Source: Dehalococcoidia bacterium
GTDB taxonomy: Bacteria > Chloroflexota > Dehalococcoidia > Dehalococcoidales > UBA1222
Reading direction: 5' to 3'
DNA length: 7,161 nucleotides
Assembly (NCBI GenBank): GCA_009776515.1
Contig: WRNP01000072.1
Location: forward strand, 1-7,161
Positions 1-5,653 of this stretch are shown here, one piece after another. Position 1 is the stretch's first letter, and each line of letters starts with the position of its first letter. Under the pieces are notes generated by a model. That model saw only the letters and a program-made list of their open reading frames with translations, had not been told where the DNA came from and made no database searches. The position numbers were made by a program, and so were the translations under genes.

Positions 1-1244
1 CCATCCCCGCCATGAAGCGCACAGGCTACGCGCCGGAGTACGCTGCCGCCATTGAGGCCTGTGCCAGCACCGGCTCGGATACCATGCCGCCGGTGATGGG
101 CGGGCTGGTTTTCATCATGGTCGTCATCTTCGGAGTCGACTACGCCGATGTGGTGCTGGCCGCCCTCTTGCCAAGCATCCTTTTTTTCCTGGGGCTCATG
201 GTGCAGGTAGACGCTTACGCGGCGCGCCACAACCTTAAAGCCACCCCCGACCCAACCCGCCCCCCCTGGTGGCGGGTGTTGCTCTCCGGCTGGAGCTACC
301 TGGCCGGGCTTGCCATGCTCATCTTCGGGTTGGTCTATATGCGTTGGGGAGCCATCACCCCTATCTATGCCGCCGCCATCGTGCTGACGCTCAAGCTTGC
401 CGAAGGAGCCGTCAAGATACTGCGTACCCCCCGTCCCGGCGAGAAGCGGCCGTTGCTTAAGGAAAGCTTTAAGGTGGCCGCAAGGCGCGCTGAGTCCGGC
501 TTGGCTCAGACCGCCTCGCTCATGAACTACGCCGTAGCCATCTTCATCGGCATGGGCTTCATCATGGTGGGACTCCTGAAAACGGGGATGGCTGCCGGGC
601 TGGCCGGGTGGATTGTCGGAGCCGGCGGCGGCAACCTCTACCTGGTACTCTTCGTCTGCTTCGCTTTCTCACTAGTGATGGGACTGGCCGGACTCCAGCG
701 GACGGGATACATCCTTTTGGCCATCATCGCCGTACCCGCCATCGTCAGCCTCAGCCGAACCATGCCAGAGTTCGCTGCCTACGGCGGGCTGCCGCTTATC
801 GGGCTCAATCTTTTCCTTATTTCTTATGCTTCGCTCGGCGGTATCACCCCGCCGGTAGCCCTAAACGCTTTCGTGGCCGCCAGTATCGCCGATGCCCACC
901 CCATGAAGACCGCTTGGACGGCCTGTCGGCTGGGCATCGTCCTGTTCTTCCTTCCTTTCTTTTTTGTCCTTCAGCCTTCCCTACTCATCATTTATACGCC
1001 TTGGTGGCAGACCTTGCTGCACTTCCTTCAGGCAGCGGCCGGCATCTGGCTACTATCCTCAGCGCTGGAGGGCTACCTGGTGCGCATCGGCATCCTCAGC
1101 CAATGGCAAAGGATTGCTCTCTTTATTGGCGGCTTCATGCTGGCTTTCCCTCAAACCCTCATCTTTAGTCTGGGCTTGGCAATAAGCACCGCAACCATCG
1201 GAGCCAGCTTGCTTATTAGCAAGCGGCCGACGGCCCCTGTATAA
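1..1244 (+). CDS. TRAP transporter fused permease (4TM/12TM), C-terminal part, 5' truncated
   Basis: This is the membrane subunit of a tripartite ATP-independent periplasmic (TRAP) transporter, which uses an ion gradient to import a solute delivered by a binding protein. The reading frame is already open at base 3 and reads I-P-A before the first ATG at 12, so that ATG is internal and the real start lies left of the window. The motif MKRTGY followed by STGSDTMPPVMGG (codons from 12 to about 100) is typical of the large DctM-like half of fused TRAP permeases. About eight or more hydrophobic segments follow, including a conserved-looking stretch GGITPPVALNAFVAA near bases 837-880. About 414 residues are visible; from memory, full fused permeases have over 600. 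A TAXI binding-protein gene follows 56 bp downstream, the usual partner of fused permeases. The substrate is unknown. The family call is firm. Confidence 0.92.
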   Translation, partial: IPAMKRTGYAPEYAAAIEACASTGSDTMPPVMGGLVFIMVVIFGVDYADVVLAALLPSILFFLGLMVQVDAYAARHNLKATPDPTRPPWWRVLLSGWSYLAGLAMLIFGLVYMRWGAITPIYAAAIVLTLKLAEGAVKILRTPRPGEKRPLLKESFKVAARRAESGLAQTASLMNYAVAIFIGMGFIMVGLLKTGMAAGLAGWIVGAGGGNLYLVLFVCFAFSLVMGLAGLQRTGYILLAIIAVPAIVSLSRTMPEFAAYGGLPLIGLNLFLISYASLGGITPPVALNAFVAASIADAHPMKTAWTACRLGIVLFFLPFFFVLQPSLLIIYTPWWQTLLHFLQAAAGIWLLSSALEGYLVRIGILSQWQRIALFIGGFMLAFPQTLIFSLGLAISTATIGASLLISKRPTAPV

Positions 1245-1300
1245 GCCAACCACCGACAAGATGCCATCCATAGCTTAGAGATACAACCGGGAGAATAATC

Positions 1301-2539
1301 ATGAAAAGAAAACAATTCGCCATAGTCCTGAGTTCAACTTTCCTTGCTGCCGCCGTCATCCTCTCCAGCTGCGGCAAACCTACCACCACGACGTTGCATT
1401 TCGCCGCCACCGGCTCCTCCGGCGAGATGAAAGTATTGAGCTGGGCTACCATCATGCAAGCCGACCTTGCCGACACCATCATCCGCGTGGTAAACGAACC
1501 GGCCTGGACCAACGCCTATAAGGATATGGCCCAGTCCCAGATGGCACTCTGCCAAATCGACAAGTCCACCATGCGTGATTGTATCGAGGCCATCAACGAG
1601 TATGCCTCCTCGGACGGCGGGCCGTGGCTGGCGGGTTTGGTCTGGATAGATTCACTGGCTGCCACCGGTTTCATGGTGCGCGGAAACTCCGACATCTACA
1701 AGCCCGAAGATATCAAGCCCGGTACCCGCATCGCCATCTGGAATGACAAATCGGCCACTCTGTCTCCTTTCCGCTCGCTCTTAGCCTGGGCAGGGGTTGA
1801 TGAAAAAGACATTGTTTGGGTGAACACCGGCGATTACGATGCCTGTCCCCGCGCCGTAGCTGACGGGCGTGCGGATATCTGCATGGCCGCCCCCGTCTCG
1901 CCGGCCGTGCTGGAGGCCTCCAACGCCCCCGGTGGCGTACGCTATATTTCGCTCAACCCTGCCGACAACCCCACCGGAGCTGCCGCTTTCCTGGAAATAA
2001 GCCCCCTCTACAACTTCGGGCCGATCACCGTCGGTCCCAAGAGCGTCATCGGCACTTGGGGCATCATCAGCTATAAGTACCTGGGCTCAAATCTGGCAAC
2101 CGACGCTGATCTCATTTACCAGCTCGTCAAGTGGTTGGATGAGAACTACGACAAGTACTGTAACGCTTACGAGTCCAACGCCCAGATGACTCTTAATGAC
2201 CTGCTGGAGGTAATGGAGACCACCTATCTGCCGCTGCACCCGGGACTCATCAAATACCTTAAAGAGAAAGGTATCTGGAAGGCCGATTACGAGCGGCGCA
2301 ATGAGGTAAACACCATCCTTCTCCAACGCTACATTGACAGCTATCAAGATGCCATGAGGGAGGCCGCCGCCCAAGGGGTCGACATTAAGCCCAACAATGA
2401 CCGCTGGATTGAGTTTTGGGAAAACTATAAGGCAGCCCATCAGATACCGATCATCCAGATGCACGTAAATCTAACGCAGGATGCCACCCCCATCATGCCA
2501 CCAGGATACGTGCCGCCGGGCACCACTGCCGGTCTTTAG
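1301..2539 (+). CDS. TAXI-family TRAP transporter solute-binding lipoprotein
   Basis: This is the extracytoplasmic solute receptor that would feed the upstream fused permease. Residues 1-24 form a lipoprotein signal: a basic start (MKRK), a hydrophobic core and lipobox LSSC with Cys24 as the predicted lipid anchor, followed by a short Thr run. Family features seen are the central region DIKPGTRIAIWNDKSA (about 137-152), a domain with AVADGRADICM (about 185-195), and LPLHPGLIKYLKEKGIW (about 310-326), the usual closing motif of TAXI proteins. At 412 residues it is longer than the roughly 320-340 I expect. The excess is mostly a C-terminal part (about 327-412) rich in charged residues and ending in a Pro/Gly tail. 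The N-terminal glycine-rich ligand segment is divergent (ATGSSGEMK). The start is supported by GGGAG at 1289-1293, 7 nt before the ATG. It probably shares a transcript with the permease. The ligand is not determinable. Confidence 0.87.
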   Translation: MKRKQFAIVLSSTFLAAAVILSSCGKPTTTTLHFAATGSSGEMKVLSWATIMQADLADTIIRVVNEPAWTNAYKDMAQSQMALCQIDKSTMRDCIEAINEYASSDGGPWLAGLVWIDSLAATGFMVRGNSDIYKPEDIKPGTRIAIWNDKSATLSPFRSLLAWAGVDEKDIVWVNTGDYDACPRAVADGRADICMAAPVSPAVLEASNAPGGVRYISLNPADNPTGAAAFLEISPLYNFGPITVGPKSVIGTWGIISYKYLGSNLATDADLIYQLVKWLDENYDKYCNAYESNAQMTLNDLLEVMETTYLPLHPGLIKYLKEKGIWKADYERRNEVNTILLQRYIDSYQDAMREAAAQGVDIKPNNDRWIEFWENYKAAHQIPIIQMHVNLTQDATPIMPPGYVPPGTTAGL

Positions 2540-2552
2540 CGCCCTGCCCCAA

Positions 2553-2581
2553 TTGACATTCCCCTCGCCAATGGTTAACAT
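2553..2581 (+). promoter_or_regulatory. Sigma70-type promoter of the ModE-like gene
   Basis: TTGACA at 2553-2558 (perfect -35) is followed after 17 nt by TAACAT at 2576-2581 (-10, five of six consensus bases). It lies in the 50-bp gap between the TAXI gene stop and the ModE-like ATG at 2590. The expected transcription start is at about 2588-2590, on or next to the start codon. No ModE-type inverted repeat is visible here, so I see no sign of autoregulation at this promoter. Confidence 0.62.
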
Positions 2582-2589
2582 GGCTGGGT

Positions 2590-3069
2590 ATGGGAGCAAA
2601 AGAGGCAAGCGTCAAGAAGACCAGGGCCGGCAACAAGCCTTCCCGCTTTGGGCGTCATCCCCAGGCAGGATATCATATCCAGGCCAGTGTCTGGATTGAG
2701 AAAGACGGCGAGCTTTATCTGGGCGGGGGCAGGGTCATGTTGCTGGAGTATATCGCAAAACTAGGCTCCATTGCCGCCGCCGCCCGCTCTATGCATCTTA
2801 CCTATAACAACGCCTGGCTGTGGATAAATGCCATGAACAAGCTGGCACCTTCCCCGTTGGTAGAAAGGATGGCCGGAGGAGCTGGCGGAGGCTATGCCAA
2901 GCTTACCGAAGAAGGCCTCCGGGCCATTGCCCAGTTCCATGAGCTCAGAGCCAGGTTGGAGGAGTTTGCCGTTACTGCCCCCTCCCGCGAGGATTTAGGA
3001 GGCGAGGAGTCAGGGCATTTCTCAAGACAGTCTAAGAGGCCCCAGGCAACCAACAATCCCCTTTCTTAG
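2590..3069 (+). CDS. ModE-like single-domain winged-helix regulator (molybdate/tungstate-responsive family)
   Basis: This is a DNA-binding protein related to the N-terminal domain of ModE, which represses molybdate transport genes in other bacteria. Residues about 33-126 carry the family pattern: SVWIEKDG, a GGGR-MLLEYI helix, GSIAAAARSMHLTYNNAW (helix-turn-helix, about 59-76), then AMNKL and a glycine-rich wing GGAGGGYAKLT (about 96-106), ending in a helix at ELRARLEEF. ModE of E. coli is about 260 residues, with two C-terminal molybdate-binding TOBE/Mop modules. Here only about 33 polar, low-complexity residues follow the DNA-binding domain, so that sensor is absent. The N-terminal 30 residues are a basic tail. 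ATG 2590 is the only plausible start codon in frame; it has no Shine-Dalgarno site and sits at the predicted transcription start. Two ModE-like operators lie just downstream, before the ABC operon, so that is its likely target. Confidence 0.85.
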   Translation: MGAKEASVKKTRAGNKPSRFGRHPQAGYHIQASVWIEKDGELYLGGGRVMLLEYIAKLGSIAAAARSMHLTYNNAWLWINAMNKLAPSPLVERMAGGAGGGYAKLTEEGLRAIAQFHELRARLEEFAVTAPSREDLGGEESGHFSRQSKRPQATNNPLS

Positions 3070-3094
3070 CCGGATTTTCTTAATTGTTTGATTG

Positions 3095-3123
3095 ATATCG
3101 TGCCCACTTGACAACCACGATAT
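3095..3123. repeat. Perfect 8-bp inverted repeat flanking the P1 -35 element
   Basis: ATATCGTG at 3095-3102 and CACGATAT at 3116-3123 are exact reverse complements separated by 13 nt that contain the TTGACA -35 hexamer. The right arm overlaps the left arm of ModE box 1. It could be an operator for another regulator, an accessory ModE contact, or a hairpin in the 3' end of the ModE-like transcript. There is no T-run after it, so a terminator is unlikely. Confidence 0.55.
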
Positions 3124-3137
3124 ATTGCTGGTAATAT
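3108..3137 (+). promoter_or_regulatory. Promoter P1 of the ABC/moeA operon
   Basis: TTGACA at 3108-3113 is a perfect -35 hexamer. TAATAT at 3132-3137 matches the -10 consensus in five of six bases, with an 18-nt spacer. The predicted start is around 3143-3145. The promoter is the strongest-looking one in the window, and its spacer and -10 lie inside ModE box 1. A ModE-like protein bound there would block RNA polymerase. Transcripts would first pass through the leader peptide and the terminator-like hairpin before reaching the binding-protein gene at 3353. Confidence 0.65.
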
Positions 3138-3141
3138 CTCG
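3118..3141. promoter_or_regulatory. ModE-box-like operator 1
   Basis: CGATATAT (3118-3125), 8-nt spacer, then ATATCTCG (3134-3141). The arms are complementary at seven of eight positions. The layout CGnTATAT-N8-ATATnnCG is that of the E. coli modA operator as I remember it (CGTTATAT-N8-ACATAACG, also 24 bp). It covers the downstream part of the P1 spacer and the whole -10 hexamer, so occupation should repress P1. The neighbouring gene at 2590 encodes a ModE-type DNA-binding domain, and a second, better copy lies 157 bp downstream. Confidence 0.7.
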
Positions 3142-3142
3142 T

Positions 3143-3168
3143 CTTGGCTGGTACCGGATGACCAAGCC
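3143..3168 (+). other. Hairpin at the 5' end of the P1 transcript
   Basis: Starting at the predicted P1 start, CTTGG (3143-3147) can pair with CCAAG (3162-3166). Alternatively GGC-TGGT (3146-3152) can pair with ACCA-A-GCC (3161-3168) with one bulged A and loop ACCGGATG. A hairpin at the very 5' end could protect the mRNA. The 60-nt leader before the small ORF is short, and I do not recognise a Moco or tungsten-cofactor riboswitch in it. Confidence 0.4.
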
Positions 3169-3202
3169 CCAGACTTTTATAAAGAAGCAGAAAGGAGCAC
3201 GA

Positions 3203-3250
3203 ATGAACCACAATACACCTACTTTGGCCTTAAGATGGGCCTCGTGGTAA
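3203..3250 (+). CDS. Putative 15-residue leader peptide (MNHNTPTLALRWASW)
   Basis: This is a short ORF in the operon leader. AAAGGAG at 3191-3197 is 5 nt upstream of the ATG, a better-placed site than that of several large genes here. The peptide has two Trp codons in its last five and ends with TAA at 3248-3250. The stop codon lies in the terminator-like hairpin that follows, partly in its inner stem and loop, so a ribosome reaching the end of this ORF would cover the hairpin's left arm. This layout resembles leader peptides that couple translation to transcription read-through. I do not recognise the peptide itself; its reality rests on the ribosome binding site and position only. Confidence 0.45.
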   Translation: MNHNTPTLALRWASW

Positions 3251-3265
3251 ACACCGGCCTTTTTT
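3238..3265 (+). terminator. Terminator-like hairpin in the operon leader (possible attenuator)
   Basis: GGCC at 3238-3241 pairs with GGCC at 3256-3259. Inside, GGT (3246-3248) pairs with ACC (3253-3255) around loop AAAC, leaving a 4-nt bulge TCGT on the left. Six T follow directly at 3260-3265. The stem is short, so termination may be partial. A third GGCC at 3226-3229 can pair with 3238-3241 (8-nt loop) and would then exclude the terminator, which gives two competing structures. It lies 88 bp before the binding-protein ATG and does not close any large gene, which suggests attenuation rather than operon end. Confidence 0.5.
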
Positions 3266-3274
3266 AAAAGCCTG

Positions 3275-3298
3275 CGTTATATTCTTTGTGATATAACG
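3275..3298. promoter_or_regulatory. ModE-box operator 2, perfect palindrome
   Basis: CGTTATAT (3275-3282), spacer TCTTTGTG, then ATATAACG (3291-3298). The arms are exact reverse complements, and total length and arm sequence match the ModE operator pattern I recall from E. coli modA almost base for base. It lies 54 bp before the binding-protein start codon and downstream of the leader terminator. The right arm contains the -10 element of candidate promoter P2. This site is the strongest sequence link between the ModE-like protein and the ABC operon. Confidence 0.82.
3289..3297 (+). promoter_or_regulatory. Candidate promoter P2 (extended -10) inside ModE box 2
   Basis: TG-A-TATAAC (3289-3297) fits an extended -10 element (TGnTATAAT with one mismatch). 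No good -35 hexamer exists 16-18 nt upstream (AGCCTG region), as is common for extended -10 promoters. The predicted start is near 3304. A transcript from here would skip the leader peptide and terminator, and would be blocked by protein on box 2. The AT-rich palindrome itself creates -10-like strings, so this call is tentative. Confidence 0.35.
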
Positions 3299-3352
3299 TT
3301 CCATTATCTAAACCATCGATAATTTTTATACGGAAGGAGCAAGGTACAAAAC

Positions 3353-4486
3353 ATGAGAAAACAGGTATGGCTATCCCTCGCCGCGCTGGCCGCCGTCTTG
3401 ATCCTGTTCCCAGCCTGCCAGGCTGGGACCGAAACGGTGCGCATTACCAATACCGCCACCGTCACCCTGACATCTACGGTAACCGCTACCGCTACTGCCA
3501 CGGATACCGACCCCGCCACCCGCACCATAACCGACATGTATGGCAGGCAAGTAACCGTGCCGGCAACAATCAACCGCGTACTGACATCCGGATCGGTAGA
3601 AATGCAGCTGGTTTTTATGCTGGCTCCTGAAAAATTGGCAGGCCTCTCCAACAACTTCAACGGCAGCCCCCCTCTAGTTTCAGAACAATATGCTGCCTTA
3701 CCAGTAGTGGGTAGCTGGTCCGGTGGGTCAATCCCCAATATAGAAGCTTTTCTCGCCATCGAGCCGGATATCATCATTGACGGCTTCGGCGAAGACCTGG
3801 AAGATCATCAGCAAAAATTCGGCAGCGTTCCGGTGGTGGGCGTAGACTCGGGAGACCTTTTGTTAGACTACGCCCCCATTATCAGCTTCTTAGGCGACCT
3901 CCTAGGTGTCCCCGATAAAGCTGAGGAGCTTCTTGCCTACTATACAGAAGCCATGGATTACGTAAACACCATCACGGCGAATATCCCCGCTGACGAACGC
4001 ATCATGGTCTATTATGCCGAGGGAACAAACGGTCTCAGCACCGACCCCGCAGGTTCATTTCACACCGACCTCATCACCTTCTGCGGCGGTAATGTCGTAG
4101 CCGACGTGCAGCTTCTGCCGGGGGTTGGTCAAGTCACAGTTTCTATGGAGCAGATACTGCTCTGGGATCCCGACCTAATCATCATCGGGCGTGGATCGCA
4201 GGCCAATTTGTACCTCACCATCATGACCGATAGCATCTGGGGCATGGTTCAAGCTGTCAATGACGGGCTGGTATTCGTCCGTCCGGATAATCCCCTATCA
4301 TGGTTCGATGGACCACCCGGTCTTTGCCAAATTGTCGGCATGTATTGGATGGCGCATACCCTCTACCCGGACAAAACCGTGGATCTTGACCTCAACGCCA
4401 AAATAAAGGAGTTCTATACCAAATTCTTGCATTATGACCTAAGTGATGCCGAGCTTACCTCCCTTCTGGCCAACCCCGAGCTATAA
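3353..4486 (+). CDS. ABC transporter substrate-binding lipoprotein, BtuF/FecB (TroA-like) fold; probable molybdate/tungstate binder
   Basis: This is the extracytoplasmic receptor of a type II ABC importer. Residues 1-22 form a lipoprotein signal (MRK, hydrophobic core, FPAC with Cys22). Residues about 26-58 are a Thr-rich, nearly alternating low-complexity linker that lifts the domain off the membrane. The PF01497-like domain starts at RTITDMYGRQVTVP (about 57-70). It includes IEAFLAIEPDIIIDGFGED (about 130-148), FCGGNVV (about 243-249), WDPDLIIIG (271-279) and SWFDGPPG (316-323). By family it could bind iron-siderophore, heme, cobalamin, or molybdate/tungstate (as in H. influenzae MolA). The ModE operators upstream and moeA in the same operon favour molybdate or tungstate; this is inference. 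AAGGAG at 3334-3339 (13 nt) or AAGG at 3341-3344 (8 nt) would serve the ATG. The permease follows after 3 nt. Confidence 0.85.
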   Translation: MRKQVWLSLAALAAVLILFPACQAGTETVRITNTATVTLTSTVTATATATDTDPATRTITDMYGRQVTVPATINRVLTSGSVEMQLVFMLAPEKLAGLSNNFNGSPPLVSEQYAALPVVGSWSGGSIPNIEAFLAIEPDIIIDGFGEDLEDHQQKFGSVPVVGVDSGDLLLDYAPIISFLGDLLGVPDKAEELLAYYTEAMDYVNTITANIPADERIMVYYAEGTNGLSTDPAGSFHTDLITFCGGNVVADVQLLPGVGQVTVSMEQILLWDPDLIIIGRGSQANLYLTIMTDSIWGMVQAVNDGLVFVRPDNPLSWFDGPPGLCQIVGMYWMAHTLYPDKTVDLDLNAKIKEFYTKFLHYDLSDAELTSLLANPEL

Positions 4487-4489
4487 GCC

Positions 4490-5653
4490 ATGAGCACCGC
4501 TGCAGAGAACCAGCCGCTTGAGCCGGCGGCACACCAACCGCGCTTCCGGTTCAAGCGGCTCAGCGGAGCCTCAGCCGTCACCATCCTAACGGTAGTACTG
4601 GTGGCGCTCTTCGTCCTGTCGTTTTTGATGGGCCGATACCCCATCTCAATCGCCGACGTCATCCGGGTACTACTCTTTAATGCCGCCCAGGCCATCATAA
4701 CCGTGGCCGAGGGGATCTTAAAGGTAGCGACCCATCTGCCAGGAGACTGGGCCGAGACCCTGCTTACACGCCTCCCCGCCATGGACCCGAGCTTTCCCGA
4801 TGTTTTGAATACGGTTGTCATCCAACTACGATTGCCCCGTGTCTTGGCCGCCATGTTAATCGGAGGCGGTCTTGCGGTGGCTGGCGCATCGTTCCAGGGG
4901 CTCTTCCGCAATCCCCTGGTCTCGCCAGACATCCTGGGTGTTTCGTCGGGCGCTAGTTTGGGAGCTATCATCGGTATCCTCGTCTCGGGCCAACGGATTG
5001 TCATCGAGTTGCTGGCTTTCGGCGTGGCCTTGCTGGCCGTGGGAGGTTCTTATGGTATCAGCCGCATCGTGCGAGGCAATCGCACCTTAGGGCTTATTCT
5101 GGCTGGCATGGCCATCGGCTCTCTTCTCAGTGCCTTTCTCTCCTTGGCAAAATATGCCGCTGACCCCACCAACCAGCTCCCTACCATCACCTATTGGCTG
5201 ATGGGCAGCCTCTCGGCCATCAGTTTTAAAGACCTCGCCTTTGTAGCCGCCCCAATGCTGATCGGCATAGGGGGGCTGTTGCTTATTCGTTGGCGCCTCA
5301 ATGTCCTCGCCATGGGCGAGGACGAAGCTAAGGCTCTGGGCACTAATACAGGTAAGCTCCGCGCCGTCATCGTCATTTGCTGTACCGTAATCACCGCCTC
5401 AGCCGTGGCCATCAGCGGCACCATCGGCTGGATTGGCCTCATCATCCCTCACATCGGGCGCATGCTTGTAGGCCCCGACCACAAAAAGCTCATTCCGGTG
5501 AGCCTGCTGATTGGCGCCATCTTCCTTTTGCTAATGGATGACATCGCCCGCACCATGGCTCAGGTGGAGATCCCCATTGGTATCCTGACCGCCATCATGG
5601 GAGTGCCTTTCTTCCTATACCTGCTGGCCCGCGGGCGGAGGGGGTGGGCCTAA
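4490..5653 (+). CDS. FecCD/BtuC-family ABC transporter permease; probable molybdate/tungstate importer
   Basis: This is the membrane channel subunit that works as a dimer with the ATPase encoded next. Features in order: a polar N-terminus; the first membrane segment at about 28-47; GRYPISIADVI (48-58); the family hallmark RLPRVLAAMLIGGGLAVAGASFQGLFRNPLVSPDILGVSSGASLG (114-158); the coupling-helix region GEDEAKALG (276-284); and WIGLIIPHIGRMLVGPDHKKLIP (314-336) and EIPIGILTAIMGVPFFLYLL (360-379). The length of 387 residues exceeds the 330-350 usual for the family because of an extra segment of about 40 residues (about 62-105, including AEGILKVATHLPGDWAETLL) between the first membrane segment and the RLPR motif. 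The ATG is 3 nt after the upstream stop with no clear ribosome site, so translational coupling is likely. Its stop codon overlaps the ATPase start (TAATG). Confidence 0.9.
   Translation: MSTAAENQPLEPAAHQPRFRFKRLSGASAVTILTVVLVALFVLSFLMGRYPISIADVIRVLLFNAAQAIITVAEGILKVATHLPGDWAETLLTRLPAMDPSFPDVLNTVVIQLRLPRVLAAMLIGGGLAVAGASFQGLFRNPLVSPDILGVSSGASLGAIIGILVSGQRIVIELLAFGVALLAVGGSYGISRIVRGNRTLGLILAGMAIGSLLSAFLSLAKYAADPTNQLPTITYWLMGSLSAISFKDLAFVAAPMLIGIGGLLLIRWRLNVLAMGEDEAKALGTNTGKLRAVIVICCTVITASAVAISGTIGWIGLIIPHIGRMLVGPDHKKLIPVSLLIGAIFLLLMDDIARTMAQVEIPIGILTAIMGVPFFLYLLARGRRGWA

Noticed and set aside
2540..2552. Terminator after the TAXI gene
   Set aside because: No hairpin plus T-run is visible between 2540 and 2590, so read-through into the ModE-like gene cannot be excluded.
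2481..2699. 72-codon + strand ORF bridging the TAXI gene end and the ModE-like gene start
   Set aside because: It is in another frame from the ModE-like protein, overlaps two well-supported genes and the promoter, and shows no domain.
3127..3153. Direct repeat GCTGGTA (3127-3133 and 3147-3153), 20 bp apart
   Set aside because: Seven bases is short, and the copies are explained as the spacer of box 1 and the stem of the 5' hairpin; noted only.
3022..3213. 63-codon minus-strand ORF across the operon promoter
   Set aside because: It would overlap P1, ModE box 1 and the inverted repeat, with no ribosome site or known motif.
3143..3352. Molybdenum or tungsten cofactor riboswitch in the operon leader
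   Set aside because: The position and context would fit, but I could not find the multi-stem layout of that RNA; the visible structures are a small 5' hairpin and a short terminator. A covariance-model search would settle it.
3304..3777. 157-codon minus-strand ORF with Val/Ala repeats
   Set aside because: It is the antisense of the Thr-rich linker and first domain of the binding protein; the Val repeats are complements of Thr/Ala codons, and the forward frame has clear family motifs.
4432..5004. 190-codon minus-strand ORF
   Set aside because: It lies opposite the 5' part of the permease gene and has low-complexity composition; it is a frame shadow.
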